This document shows positions 1 through 9,217 of a DNA stretch of 64,000 nt, piece after piece. The number at the start of each line of letters is the position of its first letter. Position 1 is the stretch's first letter. The position numbers and the translations under genes were made by a program. The notes under the pieces are model-generated. The model saw only the letters and a list, made by a program, of their open reading frames with translations. It was not told where the DNA came from and made no database searches. Origin of the DNA: Ectobacillus funiculus (lineage in GTDB: Bacteria; Bacillota; Bacilli; Bacillales; Bacillaceae_G); assembly GCF_042429435.1 (NCBI RefSeq), contig NZ_JBHMAF010000013.1, one strand, 5' to 3'.

Positions 1-112
1 TTTCAGATTGTCTTGCTCTCAGCGACGAATATTAATATAACAATTAATTCATTGGAATGCAATAGTTTTTTTATTATTTTTTTGTTTTCGCGAACTGCAT
101 AATTCTATCATA

Positions 113-250
113 TAAAGAAAACTCGCTGAGTGGCGAGCCCTGGTCTTGGGCGAAGACAGAGGCATAGCCCTACTTATACTGTATTCTTAAAATTTCTCAC
201 TACGTCGAATGGTCTTCTAGCTAGAAATTTATACTCCCTTAAGGAGTAAA
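113..250 (+). repeat. Dispersed intergenic repeat, copy 1 (family description)
   Basis: This is the first of about 22 copies of a non-coding element of roughly 137 bp. A typical copy reads TAAAGAAAA, then a hairpin CTCGCCGATTGGCGAG, then a second hairpin GCCC-7-GGGC, then GAAGACAGAGGCGTAG, TTGCACTTATACTGTATTCC, AAAATTTC, ACTACGTCGAA, CTTCTAGCTAGAAATTTATA, and CTTTCTTACAGTGTAAAA. The long AT-rich right half can fold on itself. Copy 1 is full length. Its inner stem AAATTTCT/AGAAATTT is intact, but the outer stem has decayed (ACTGTA opposite a CTTAAGGAG region). Unlike most copies, it has no terminator hairpin or gene immediately to its right. Confidence 0.93.
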
Positions 251-485
251 TATTAATAGGGAAATGCATATACATCAAAACATATATTCCTCGCTTGCTT
301 TTTCATAAACCTCTACCCCCCATCCCTTATTTGTACGCAGGAGTATTAAGGTGCTGTAACACTTTTGTAAAAGAGCTATTTCTTTTTTAGAAACGTAGTA
401 CAATTTTACTTATCCGCCTCCGCCACTCAGTCTCCCTTCAACAGGTTGGCGCACTCCATAAAAGGAACAACCTGATCGGATGAAT
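251..485. other. Intergenic stretch between repeat copies 1 and 2
   Basis: No convincing gene is present. On the minus strand a short open frame ending at about 436 could be the tail of a lost gene cut off by repeat copy 2, but it is too short to support. I see no terminator or operator here. Confidence 0.4.
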
Positions 486-624
486 TAAAGAAAACTCGCC
501 GATTGGCAAGCCCTGCCCTTAGGCGAAGACAAAGGCATATTTGCACTTATACTTTGTTCCTAAAATTCCTCACCACGTCGAATGGTCTTCCAGCTAGAAA
601 TGTATACTTTCTTAAAGTGTAAAA
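486..624 (+). repeat. Dispersed intergenic repeat, copy 2
   Basis: Full-length copy. The outer stem uses the ACTTT/AAAGT version rather than ACTGTA/TACAGT. It lies about 50 bp upstream of the MFS transporter start, so it may sit inside or just upstream of that gene's promoter. Confidence 0.93.
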
Positions 625-672
625 AACACTTAATAACGTTACACCCAAAATAGAAGAAGCGAGGTGTTCTTG

Positions 673-1941
673 ATGAATGGAATATCGAAGCAAGAAAAAA
701 GCTGGATTTTCTACGATTGGGCAAATTCAGCTTACTCCCTCATTATCACAACAGCTATCTTCCCCATATACTTTAAGGCAGCAGCAAAGAACGCAGGGGT
801 AACGGCTGCAAACTCGACTGCATATTGGGGATACGCCAATTCAATTGCTACGTTGCTTGTATCAATTCTCGCTCCTATATTAGGAACAATTGCTGACTAT
901 CGTCATTTTAAGAAAAGGTTCTTCACCTTCTTCTTTTTCTTAGGAATAATCTTTACAACACTGCTGGCAATCATCCCTGGAAAGCAGTGGATTGTGCTGC
1001 TGATTTGTTATATGTGTGCCGTGATCGGCTTTGCAGGAGCTAATATTTTCTACGATGCATTTCTCGTTGACGTAACAAGTGAAGAACGGATGAATCGAAT
1101 TTCCGCTAGAGGGTTTGCAATGGGCTATATCGGGAGCACAATTCCATTTATTTTATCCATCGCCCTCATTATTCTGGCACAGAAAGGCGTACTCCCGTTA
1201 AGCGTTACTATTGCAAGTCAAGCTGCATTTGCTATTACCGCACTCTGGTGGGGATTGTTCACTATTCCCATGCTAAAAAATGTGGAACAGCGTCATTATA
1301 TCGCGCAAGAGCCAAATCCAATTATAAATAGCTTTAGACGATTATTTGGAACCTTTCGGAATATAAAGCAGCAGCAGCCCCTCTTTCTTTTCCTGCTCGC
1401 TTATTTCTTTTATATTGACGGTTTGGATACAATCATTACAATGTCCACCGCATACGGAACAGACCTAGGGATCAGCTCTACAAATCTATTAATTATTCTA
1501 TTCGTCACACAGGTTGTTGCTTGTCCGTTTGCATTATTATATGGAAGGCTTGCAGAAAGGTTTAATACAAAAATAATGCTGTATGTTGGCATTATCGTGT
1601 ATATAATCATTTGCATCTATGCATATTTTCTTAAAACAACATTAGACTTTTGGATTCTTGCTATGCTTGTTGCTACCTCTCAGGGCGGCATCCAAGCGTT
1701 AAGCCGCGCTTACTTTGCTCGTCTTGTTCCGAAAGAAGCAGCAAATGAATTTTTCGGTTTTTATAATATTTGCGGAAAATTCGCAGCTATTATCGGCCCT
1801 GCACTTGTTGGTGTGACAGCACAAATGACTGGAAATACAAACAGCGGTGTATTCAGTTTAGTGGTACTGTTTATCCTAGGGGGACTATTACTGGTACGTG
1901 TACCAGAGCGAGCGGCAGCTGCTCATGAAGAACATATATGA
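673..1941 (+). CDS. MFS transporter, UMF1 (Atg22-like) family
   Basis: This is an integral membrane transporter of about 422 residues with roughly 12 hydrophobic segments. The N-terminus, with its early WIFYDWANSAYS motif, is diagnostic for the UMF1/Atg22-like MFS family. The substrate cannot be read from the sequence. I chose the ATG at 673 because GAGGTG at 661-666 is well spaced for it. An in-frame GTG at 664 lies inside that ribosome-binding site and is unlikely. The gene stands alone: repeat copy 2 ends about 50 bp upstream and copy 3 starts 4 bp after the stop codon. It converges on melA and probably shares the hairpin at 2084-2124 for termination. The family call is firm; transport specificity is unknown. 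Confidence 0.9.
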   Translation: MNGISKQEKSWIFYDWANSAYSLIITTAIFPIYFKAAAKNAGVTAANSTAYWGYANSIATLLVSILAPILGTIADYRHFKKRFFTFFFFLGIIFTTLLAIIPGKQWIVLLICYMCAVIGFAGANIFYDAFLVDVTSEERMNRISARGFAMGYIGSTIPFILSIALIILAQKGVLPLSVTIASQAAFAITALWWGLFTIPMLKNVEQRHYIAQEPNPIINSFRRLFGTFRNIKQQQPLFLFLLAYFFYIDGLDTIITMSTAYGTDLGISSTNLLIILFVTQVVACPFALLYGRLAERFNTKIMLYVGIIVYIIICIYAYFLKTTLDFWILAMLVATSQGGIQALSRAYFARLVPKEAANEFFGFYNICGKFAAIIGPALVGVTAQMTGNTNSGVFSLVVLFILGGLLLVRVPERAAAAHEEHI

Positions 1942-1944
1942 CTG

Positions 1945-2080
1945 TAAAAAATTCGCCGATTGGCGAGCCCTGCTCTTGGGAGAAGACAGAGGCGTGGCCC
2001 TACTTATACTGTATTCCTAAAATTTCTCACTACGTCGAGTTGGCTTTCAGCTAGAAATTTATACTTTCTTTACAGTGCAA
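1945..2080 (+). repeat. Dispersed intergenic repeat, copy 3
   Basis: Full-length copy starting 4 bp after the MFS stop codon and ending against the 2084-2124 terminator. Both stem versions match (ACTGTA/TACAGT outside, AAATTTCT/AGAAATTT inside). The right edge carries ATAAA, which resembles the left-edge motif of other copies. Confidence 0.93.
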
Positions 2081-2083
2081 ATA

Positions 2084-2124
2084 AAACAGCCCCTTTCATT
2101 TCTAAGAGGTGAAAGGGGCTGTTT
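2084..2124. terminator. Rho-independent terminator, bidirectional
   Basis: A perfect 14-bp inverted repeat (AAACAGCCCCTTTC and its complement, 13-nt loop) with A/T tracts on both sides. It lies between the convergent MFS gene and melA and can serve both. Confidence 0.92.
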
Positions 2125-2185
2125 GTCCTGTCGTTGCTTTAGTTATCAAGGGCAAATAACTTTCTATTAAGCTATGTTATCCAAA

Positions 2186-4372
2186 TTATTCAGCCTTCAG
2201 TTTCCAAACTACGCTTTGGAAATCGCCGTGTACTGTTGCAGGAATAGCTAAGCCGCTATACATCAACTCATCTCCCCCGTGAACCTCCGCATTATCCAAC
2301 GTATAGTTCGCATCAGGATTTAGTCCTTTTAAAGGAAGAACCGATAAAGGAGCGTTCGCCTCAGCCAATACTCGATAATAGAATACTAAGGCTTCTGTTT
2401 TATCTTCAGAAACAAACATCCATGCTGTTTCATTTCCTGCAAATGGGCTGCATAAGCGGTAGAAGTCTCCAAACTGAATCAATTGACGATTTTCCTTATA
2501 AAAAAGAACCTGCTTTGTAATCTCTTCCTTCTCCTGATCCGTTAGCTTTGTTAAATCAAGCTCATATCCGAAGTTTCCGCTCATCGCAACGTCCCCGCGC
2601 ATCTTAAGGGATGTCTCGCGGTGCACCTGGTGATTCGGAACAGCTGATACGTGAGATCCCATGGAGCTAATTGGGTATACAAGGCTAGTGCCATACTGAA
2701 TTTTCAGGCGAGATATTGCATCTGTGTTGTCGCTCGTCCATGTTTGCGGCATATAATGCAGGATGCCTGGATCAAATCGTCCGCCGCCGCCTGAGCAGCT
2801 TTCAAATAACACATGAGGAAAGGCTGCTGTAATTTCTTCCATCACTCGGTATAAACCAAGCATATAACGATGTGCTGTTTCCCGCTGACGCTCAGGCGGA
2901 AGAGCTGCCGAACCGATTTCTGTCATATGGCGGTTCATATCCCACTTCACATACGTAATCGGAGCACTAGCTAGAATCGCACATACACGCTTAATAATTT
3001 CATCACATACTTCTGGGCGGGAATAATCAAGAACCAACTGGTTACGGCTTTCTGAGCGCGGGCGATTCGGAACATGCAAGCACCAATCCGGATGCTCACG
3101 GTATAAATCGCTGTCTACCGAGATCATTTCCGGCTCGAACCATAAGCCAAACTGCATATCTAGGTTCCGAACACGTTCCGCTAAATTATCAAGTCCCTCT
3201 GGAAGCTTGTCACGATCCACAAACCAATCGCCAAGGGAAGTTGTATCATTATCTCGTTTCCCAAACCAACCATCATCTAAGACAAACAATTCAATTCCTA
3301 ATTCGCTTCCAACCTTTGCAATATCTTCAATTTTATCTGCGTTGAAATCAAAATACGTCGCTTCCCAGTTATTAATTAAGATTGGCCGTTCTTTATCACG
3401 GAACGAACCACGTGCTAAACGAGTTCTATACAAGTCATGAAAGGTTTTAGACAGCTCACCAAAGCCATTCGCCGCATATACCATAACAACCTCTGGACAT
3501 TGGAAGCTTTCACCCGATTCTAGTTTCCAACTGAAGTCAAACGGGTTAATCCCCATTGATACACGAGTATTATGAAATTGATCAACTTCTGCTTGAGCAA
3601 TAAAGTTCCCGCTGTACACAAAGTTAAAAGCGTATACTTCTCCATGGTCCTCTGTTGCATCTTTGCTCACTAATGCTAGAAATGGATTCTGTTGATGACT
3701 GCTCGCTCCGCGGCGACTCTCAACAGATTGCATGCCTACTCTTAATGGATGACGCTCCAAATAACGCTCTCTCCCCCAAGCACCAGAGAGGTGAACAAAA
3801 TCAAAATTATCTGTACGAAAATCTACGTTTGCGCTTAACGCACTTAATAGCTTTAGGTTCTCGTTTCCTTTATTTTGATACGATACCGAACGTGTAATTA
3901 CGTTTCTCTCCTCATAGACTGTGTAGGAAAGGGTAACGATTAAGTCTGTAAGCTCATCCTTCATTTCCACTTCTAGAGTGCTTGCTTCTTCATCTTGTTC
4001 TGTATATGTTGCCGGTAGGCCAGGTAGAGATGGCTTCCCGTGAACAATCCGGTGAGATTGATAACGTAAATCTGTTACCGTCGTACCATTTTCTAACTGC
4101 ACTTGATAAGCTGGCACCCGAAAATCTGTTGCCCCATAGCTTGGGTATTCCTGCGGCAGCGTATCAAGCGAGAATGTTCGGTCCTTAGAAGGAGATGGAT
4201 TCCCTGAGAATGCTCGATCTAGAAATTGAAGTGCATTCGTTCCAGAAAAATTCCGAATCTTTCTTCCCCAGTATAAGTGAACAAGGTATCCTGACCTCAC
4301 TTGCATTACATAACTCGTATTACCAGCCTGTAAGTGAAAAACTTGTGTAGCTGAATCAAATTGTATTCCCAT
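2186..4372 (-). CDS. melA: Alpha-galactosidase, glycoside hydrolase family 36
   Basis: This intracellular enzyme of about 728 residues hydrolyses terminal alpha-1,6-galactose from melibiose, raffinose and related sugars. The GH36 catalytic motifs are plain: KWDMNR, with the nucleophile Asp near residue 478, and SCSGGGGRFDPG, with the acid/base Asp near residue 534. Length fits the family. No signal peptide is visible. The ATG at 4372 follows AAGGTGG; a GTG four codons upstream lies within that ribosome-binding site. It is the last gene of the msmE-msmF-msmG-melA operon, 47 bp after msmG. That order matches the B. subtilis msm locus, so imported oligosaccharides would be cleaved here. Confidence 0.96.
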   Translation of the reverse strand: MGIQFDSATQVFHLQAGNTSYVMQVRSGYLVHLYWGRKIRNFSGTNALQFLDRAFSGNPSPSKDRTFSLDTLPQEYPSYGATDFRVPAYQVQLENGTTVTDLRYQSHRIVHGKPSLPGLPATYTEQDEEASTLEVEMKDELTDLIVTLSYTVYEERNVITRSVSYQNKGNENLKLLSALSANVDFRTDNFDFVHLSGAWGRERYLERHPLRVGMQSVESRRGASSHQQNPFLALVSKDATEDHGEVYAFNFVYSGNFIAQAEVDQFHNTRVSMGINPFDFSWKLESGESFQCPEVVMVYAANGFGELSKTFHDLYRTRLARGSFRDKERPILINNWEATYFDFNADKIEDIAKVGSELGIELFVLDDGWFGKRDNDTTSLGDWFVDRDKLPEGLDNLAERVRNLDMQFGLWFEPEMISVDSDLYREHPDWCLHVPNRPRSESRNQLVLDYSRPEVCDEIIKRVCAILASAPITYVKWDMNRHMTEIGSAALPPERQRETAHRYMLGLYRVMEEITAAFPHVLFESCSGGGGRFDPGILHYMPQTWTSDNTDAISRLKIQYGTSLVYPISSMGSHVSAVPNHQVHRETSLKMRGDVAMSGNFGYELDLTKLTDQEKEEITKQVLFYKENRQLIQFGDFYRLCSPFAGNETAWMFVSEDKTEALVFYYRVLAEANAPLSVLPLKGLNPDANYTLDNAEVHGGDELMYSGLAIPATVHGDFQSVVWKLKAE

Positions 4373-4419
4373 AAGATAACCCACCTTTTTCTCTAAATGT
4401 TTCTAAATCAAAATCAATC

Positions 4420-5238
4420 CTATTTCACAGCTCCTCTTGTCACTCCGCTGATAATCCATTTTTGTGCAATGATATACACAATCACCATAGGAGACAACGC
4501 TAATAAATACGAAGCAAATGCCAGGTTGTAGTCAGTTCCAAATTCAGATTGGAACACATATTGTACGAGCGGCAGCGTCATTTGCGACTCGTCGTTCAAC
4601 AAAATGAGCGGCAGCAAAAAGTCATTCCAAGCCCATAAGCATGTCAAAATCGCCACCGTTGCATTCATAGGAGCAAGCAGCGGGAAAATCACCTTCCAGA
4701 ATACACCCCACGTGCTGCAGCCATCCACAATCGCAGCTTCCTCAAGCTCTCTTGGAATCGAACGAATATAACCTACATACAAAAAGATATTAAAAGCAAT
4801 TCCATATACCACATACAGGAAAATCAATCCGTTTGGATTATCCATTCCAAATGCCGACGTTTGTTTGACAATCGGAAGCATAATAATAGGAAATGGAATA
4901 AAGAGTGCACTTACAAAGTAGTAATACAAAACCTTAAAGAACTTTTTATCCATATTTCGAGCAATGGCATAAGCAACCATTGAATTTGTTAAGATCGTAA
5001 AAATAACAGTAATCGCAGTAATGTATACACTGTTTCCAAATGCGTGAAAGAAATTGGTCGCTTTAATCGCATTCGTAAAGTTTTCCCAATGTAATGCTTT
5101 CGGAAACGAAAGAACAGATTGCGCAGTTTCAGATGGTGACTTGATGGCAATCATAACCGCGATATACAACGGGAACAAAATCACTAAGGATCCGAGAGCA
5201 ATCAATGTAGTTACAGGCCAATTTACGCGTTTGCTCAT
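4420..5238 (-). CDS. msmG: ABC sugar transporter permease (MsmG/AmyC type)
   Basis: This is a membrane permease of 272 residues with six predicted transmembrane segments. It carries the cytoplasmic EAA loop (EEAAIVDGCSTWGVFWKVIF) through which binding-protein-dependent permeases contact the ATPase. It belongs to the MalG-like carbohydrate group. Its ATG overlaps the msmF stop codon by one base (TAATG), which indicates translational coupling. It should form the membrane channel with MsmF and receive sugar from the lipoprotein MsmE. No ATPase gene is in this operon. In B. subtilis a shared ATPase (MsmX) energises such systems, and the same is likely here. B. subtilis calls this gene amyC or msmG. 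Confidence 0.93.
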   Translation of the reverse strand: MSKRVNWPVTTLIALGSLVILFPLYIAVMIAIKSPSETAQSVLSFPKALHWENFTNAIKATNFFHAFGNSVYITAITVIFTILTNSMVAYAIARNMDKKFFKVLYYYFVSALFIPFPIIMLPIVKQTSAFGMDNPNGLIFLYVVYGIAFNIFLYVGYIRSIPRELEEAAIVDGCSTWGVFWKVIFPLLAPMNATVAILTCLWAWNDFLLPLILLNDESQMTLPLVQYVFQSEFGTDYNLAFASYLLALSPMVIVYIIAQKWIISGVTRGAVK

Positions 5239-6170
5239 TACATATCCACCTCTCGTTTTTGTAAAAATCTAATTTGCAATACAGAGATCACTACAATGAT
5301 GATGAAATATACAACAGAGTTCGCGGACTGATACGCAAATTCCCCGCCTGAGAATCCACCCTTATAAATCAGCAGCGAAATCGACTCTGTAGCACGTCCA
5401 GGTCCTCCATTCGTTAAAGCAACAATTTGATCAAAGACCATTAAGAAGTTTTTCATAGCTAGAACCATATTGATTGTAAAGAAAGGTGCAATCATCGGGA
5501 ACGTGATATGCCAAAATTCCTGCCATTTATTTGCACCATCTAAACCAGAAGCTTCATACAATTCAGACGGTACAGTTTGCAAACCTGAAAGATAAAGAAT
5601 TGTGTTCATTGCGCAAGCCTGCCATACTGCTACGATTACAACACCGATCCATGCCCAGTGTTCATTTCCTAAAATATTTGTAGAAAACAATGCAATCCCA
5701 AGCTTTTTCCCTAACTCTGGTACAACATTGGCAAATAAGTAGTTAAAAATAAAACCAACGATAAGCATACTTAAAACGTTCGGGAGAAAATACACACCAC
5801 GGAAAAAGTTTTTATACTTAATTTTAGCGTTCAGCCCCATCGCAATCAGCAAACTAATCACGTTTACTAAAATAGTGGCCAAAACCGCAAACTTAAACGT
5901 AAATAAATACGAGTTCAGAACATTGACATCCTTAAATAAACTCAAGTAATTTTTTAAACCAACAAAGTCATACCTTAAGCTAAGACCATCCCAGTTTGTA
6001 AAAGAATAATAAATCCCTTGCAGAGCCGGATACGTATGGAAGATTGCAAATAAGAGCACCGCTGGGATTGCCATAATATAATACGCAAGGTGGCCTTGCT
6101 TTAGCTTTTTCCTTTTAGGCACAACCGAAGACTCTGTGTTCTCAGTGGTTAATTTACCCACATTGTTCAT
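5238..6170 (-). CDS. msmF: ABC sugar transporter permease (MsmF/AmyD type)
   Basis: This permease of 310 residues has a cytoplasmic N-terminal tail of about 30 residues and six transmembrane segments. Its EAA loop (ELYEASGLDGANKWQEFWHI) and the later NGGPGRATE motif are typical of MalF-like permeases without the extra periplasmic domain. The start is well supported by AAGGAGG about 8 bp upstream. It lies 69 bp after msmE and overlaps msmG by one base. It should pair with MsmG to import melibiose, raffinose or similar alpha-galactosides. The exact sugar is inferred from the neighbouring alpha-galactosidase and from the conserved locus order. Confidence 0.93.
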   Translation of the reverse strand: MNNVGKLTTENTESSVVPKRKKLKQGHLAYYIMAIPAVLLFAIFHTYPALQGIYYSFTNWDGLSLRYDFVGLKNYLSLFKDVNVLNSYLFTFKFAVLATILVNVISLLIAMGLNAKIKYKNFFRGVYFLPNVLSMLIVGFIFNYLFANVVPELGKKLGIALFSTNILGNEHWAWIGVVIVAVWQACAMNTILYLSGLQTVPSELYEASGLDGANKWQEFWHITFPMIAPFFTINMVLAMKNFLMVFDQIVALTNGGPGRATESISLLIYKGGFSGGEFAYQSANSVVYFIIIVVISVLQIRFLQKREVDM

Positions 6171-6239
6171 GCGATTACCTCCTTATATAATAGGGAGAGG
6201 GAAACCGAAATTTCTCTCGATTCCCCCTCAACCATTCAT

Positions 6240-7475
6240 CTATTTACGGCCTTGTACCTTTTTCCATTCAGTATCCAACTTGTTTAAGAGGTCATTTGTA
6301 TTTTTATTTTGTGTAAACTCTTGAAGAACTTTGTCAAAGCCTACAGCACTTGGGATATAGTGATCCGGGAAGTCTACAAGCGCACCCTTCGCAATGCTTT
6401 CGTTCAAGCCTTCAAGACTCGCATCTTTCTGCTCTACTCCCTTCACAGCGGAGAAAGCTTTTTGATCGTCAATATATGCTTTTGCAGTTTCTTGCGTTAA
6501 AAGGAAGTCAATAAACTTTTGTGCTTCTTTCGCATGCTTTGTTTGGCTGGATAAACCTAAAAGCAAGTCCACACCAGAAACAACCTTTGTTTCATTTGGA
6601 TTGTTTGTTACAGGATATGGGAATACTCCTAAATCAATATCCGGGTTCGCTTTTTTGATTTCTGAGATTGCCCAAATACCTTGCAGGTACATAGCGGCTT
6701 CACCTTTTGCAAACGCTACGTTTCCATCGTTATAAGCTTTACCCATCATATCTTTATGGCCATACTGCAGCAACTCTGCAAATTTATTTGCCGCTGTTTT
6801 ATATCCTTGCGTGAAAGTTGTCTTGCCTGCGCTTAAATTTTTAAAGAAGTCTGGTCCTTGTGTATTCGCAGCAAGCACGTTGAATGCCGGAAGGGTAGTC
6901 CAAGAATCTTTAAATGTGAAATAGAATGGGATTTTTCCTGCATCTTGAACCTTCTTCGCTACAGCAATGAACTCATCCCAAGTTTTTGGCACTTCCAGTC
7001 CTAGCTCCTTGAAGATTGCCTTGTTGTAAATAACAGCGTCAGCATTCGTTGCATATGGAATTCCATACACCTTATCTGAAGCGGTTACATCTTTTAGCAT
7101 CTGCACATAGGATGGTTGAACTTGATCTAATCGCTTATCCTTCGTAACGTCTGTAAATACTCCTGCTTTTGAGAGATCAGCAAAAACGTTATCTGCACCG
7201 ATACCCATAATGTCTGGAATATCGCGTTTAGCAACACGTGTTTTTAAAACTGTTGTAGCATCCGGTGGATTTGAAACAACTACATCAATATTCGGATTTT
7301 CTTTTTCAAACTTCTTAGCCAGCTCTTGGAAAGTTCCCTTAGCTTCTGATTTATACTCGAAAAATTCAATTTTTACTTTCCCATCAGAGGAAGCAGAACT
7401 TTCAGACTTACCGCATCCACTAAGTGCAGCGATTGATAAAGCTCCAGTAATCATTAACGGTATTACCTTTTTCAT
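6240..7475 (-). CDS. msmE: ABC transporter sugar-binding lipoprotein MsmE
   Basis: This solute-binding protein of 411 residues is of the family 1 (MalE-like) type. It begins with a lipoprotein signal peptide: two lysines, a hydrophobic stretch and the lipobox LSGC with the acylated Cys near residue 21, followed by a Ser-rich linker. It should be anchored on the outer face of the membrane and deliver alpha-galactosides to MsmF/MsmG. The ribosome-binding site is a GGGG tract upstream of the ATG. It is the first transport gene after msmR, separated by about 104 bp that hold a hairpin (7546-7570) and an AT-rich promoter-like stretch. Confidence 0.94.
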   Translation of the reverse strand: MKKVIPLMITGALSIAALSGCGKSESSASSDGKVKIEFFEYKSEAKGTFQELAKKFEKENPNIDVVVSNPPDATTVLKTRVAKRDIPDIMGIGADNVFADLSKAGVFTDVTKDKRLDQVQPSYVQMLKDVTASDKVYGIPYATNADAVIYNKAIFKELGLEVPKTWDEFIAVAKKVQDAGKIPFYFTFKDSWTTLPAFNVLAANTQGPDFFKNLSAGKTTFTQGYKTAANKFAELLQYGHKDMMGKAYNDGNVAFAKGEAAMYLQGIWAISEIKKANPDIDLGVFPYPVTNNPNETKVVSGVDLLLGLSSQTKHAKEAQKFIDFLLTQETAKAYIDDQKAFSAVKGVEQKDASLEGLNESIAKGALVDFPDHYIPSAVGFDKVLQEFTQNKNTNDLLNKLDTEWKKVQGRK

Positions 7476-7545
7476 ACGTAAACCCCCTAATAATATATAA
7501 TTTTTATATATAAAATTATTGCTAACAAAAAGTGTTTCATTCGAT

Positions 7546-7570
7546 ACAAGGGGAGCTAGGTTCCCCCTGT
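7546..7570 (-). terminator. Hairpin between msmR and msmE
   Basis: An inverted repeat centred on AGGGGA and TCCCCCT lies just after the msmR stop on the minus strand. It could end the msmR transcript or attenuate read-through into msmE. The T-rich tail is weak, so a full terminator is not certain. Confidence 0.45.
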
Positions 7571-7579
7571 ATCTTTAAT

Positions 7580-8599
7580 TTAACAACTTTCTCGGACTAT
7601 CAGTTTTGTAGGGAGCACAACCTTAACCGGGATTTGCCGCCCCTTCAGCCGACTCAATAACGTGTCCACAGCAAGAGCTCCCATTTCATCTGTATGCACC
7701 TTTACACTTGATAAAGGCGGATTAAGAAAGGCTGCGGCTTCGATATCATCAAAACTTATCAGCGCCATTTCTTCTGGAACCTTTATACCAGCTTCATGAA
7801 GAGCACGCATGGCCCCAATCGCCATCGGATCACTTGCCACTACAAACGCTGAAGGATGATTCCCCTTATCCAAGGCCTCTTTCATTCGTTCATATCCTCC
7901 AGCAGAAGTCCATTCACCAATAAAAGTATATTCAGTATTATATAGCCCCTTCTCTTTCATGATTCTTTGAAAGGTCTTCTCCCGTTTATCCTCCATACGG
8001 TATACCTCTCCATTCAGGCGTTTTACCATCTCTTTTCCGCCGATATACCCGATACGTTCATGTCCTGCAGCAAACAATTGATGCAGCACCCCTTCTGTAG
8101 CCCTCTCATAATCAGAGATTACAGAATCAAATCGATCCTCATCCGGAGAACTGTTTACAAACACAACATTTGTGCTTTGAAGGTAAAATGGACTTCCTTC
8201 AGCTATATCAATACTGCCTATTACAATCAAACCGTCCAGCTCTTGAAAATTACTATAGATTGTTTCTTCATTAATTCTGATTACCGATGATATGTTGAGC
8301 CCAATCTGCTCGCAACGCCTCTCTATCCCTTGGCGGATGGATAGGAAATACGGATCATTTACCTCATCCTGCGGTGTTAAGGCTATAACCAATCCAATTT
8401 GGAAAGCACGTTTTTCTTCCCTTGCTACCTTCCCGTTTGTTCTTCTTTTGGAAGGCTTATAATCTAACTGCTGTGCAACTTCCAATACTCTTTGACGTGT
8501 GTCATCGGAAACAGAAAGGGTTTGATCGTAATTTAATATGCGAGACACTGCTGCAGTAGATACATTTGCTTCGCGTGCTATATCCTTTATTGTCGCCAT
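7580..8599 (-). CDS. msmR: LacI-family transcriptional regulator (MsmR/GalR type)
   Basis: This is a repressor of 339 residues. It has an N-terminal LacI helix-turn-helix (TIKDIAREANVSTAAVSRIL, residues 3-22), a hinge, and a periplasmic-binding-protein-like sugar domain ending in the usual LIVRES motif. It sits immediately upstream of msmE on the same strand, as in B. subtilis msmR. The natural role is repression of the alpha-galactoside operon, relieved by a galactoside or galactose. About 420 bp upstream is unusually AT-rich and packed with TTAGTAAA/TTTACTAA motifs, which are candidate operators (8636-8940). The effector is not readable from the sequence. Confidence 0.92.
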   Translation of the reverse strand: MATIKDIAREANVSTAAVSRILNYDQTLSVSDDTRQRVLEVAQQLDYKPSKRRTNGKVAREEKRAFQIGLVIALTPQDEVNDPYFLSIRQGIERRCEQIGLNISSVIRINEETIYSNFQELDGLIVIGSIDIAEGSPFYLQSTNVVFVNSSPDEDRFDSVISDYERATEGVLHQLFAAGHERIGYIGGKEMVKRLNGEVYRMEDKREKTFQRIMKEKGLYNTEYTFIGEWTSAGGYERMKEALDKGNHPSAFVVASDPMAIGAMRALHEAGIKVPEEMALISFDDIEAAAFLNPPLSSVKVHTDEMGALAVDTLLSRLKGRQIPVKVVLPTKLIVRESC

Positions 8600-8635
8600 T
8601 AACTACTGATCCTCTCTTTCTTACAAATCTTATAT

Positions 8636-8940
8636 GTTCAACATTAGTAAAATCCACTAATATTAACTAAAGTTAACTAAATCCTTAATAACAATATACC
8701 AGTTAATGAAAGCTCTTTCAATATATTTATTACTAAATCTTAAGTAAAATTAAAATTAAATTAGTAAAAACCATTAATTTCAGGCTTTTTTTATTAAAAC
8801 GATACAATCACCCCTTTTTTTATTTACTAAAACTAAGTAAATAATCCATATTTTTCTGCTTTACCTTATTAAAAGTGTATAAATACTCTCTCTATCATCT
8901 CCTCCCATTACTTAGTTTAGTAAAACTATTTTAAAATTCC
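8636..8940. promoter_or_regulatory. Cluster of TTAGTAAA/TTTACTAA motifs upstream of msmR
   Basis: This stretch of about 300 bp is very AT-rich and repeats TTAGTAAA, ACTAAA and TTTACTAA at least five times. The clearest site is an 8-bp inverted repeat TATTTACT-7-AGTAAATA at 8821-8843. Others are at about 8645, 8731, 8761 and 8912. LacI/GalR-family regulators bind such dyads, so these may be MsmR operators. That link is inference. Confidence 0.45.
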
Positions 8941-9022
8941 CAGCAGAACTTCAAATATTTCTATCATCAGATGAAATGAATAAAAAGATACAGAAGATAT
9001 TACATAACCTTACTTAGATAAA

Positions 9023-9146
9023 TAAAGAAAACTCGCCGATTGGCGAGGAGAAGACAGAAGCGCAACTGCACTGATACTGTATTCCTAGAACTTTCGAATA
9101 CATCGAATTCGCTTCTAGCTGAAAATTCACACCTTCTTACAGCAAA
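9023..9146 (+). repeat. Dispersed intergenic repeat, copy 4 (internally deleted)
   Basis: This copy lacks about 14 bp covering the GCCC-GGGC hairpin (CTCGCCGATTGGCGAG runs straight into GAGAAGACAG). The outer stem CTGTA/TACAG is kept. It ends against the aminotransferase terminator. Confidence 0.9.
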
Positions 9147-9176
9147 AAACCTCTCCGATTCACCAGAAGAGGTTTT
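9146..9176 (-). terminator. Terminator of the aminotransferase gene
   Basis: A 9-bp inverted repeat AAAACCTCT/AGAGGTTTT with a 13-nt loop lies 42 bp after the stop. The minus-strand T-tract is the end of repeat copy 4. Confidence 0.82.
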
Positions 9177-9217
9177 AAATATAAAACAGTTGCTACGTGC
9201 ACTGCCTGTGTACACAT

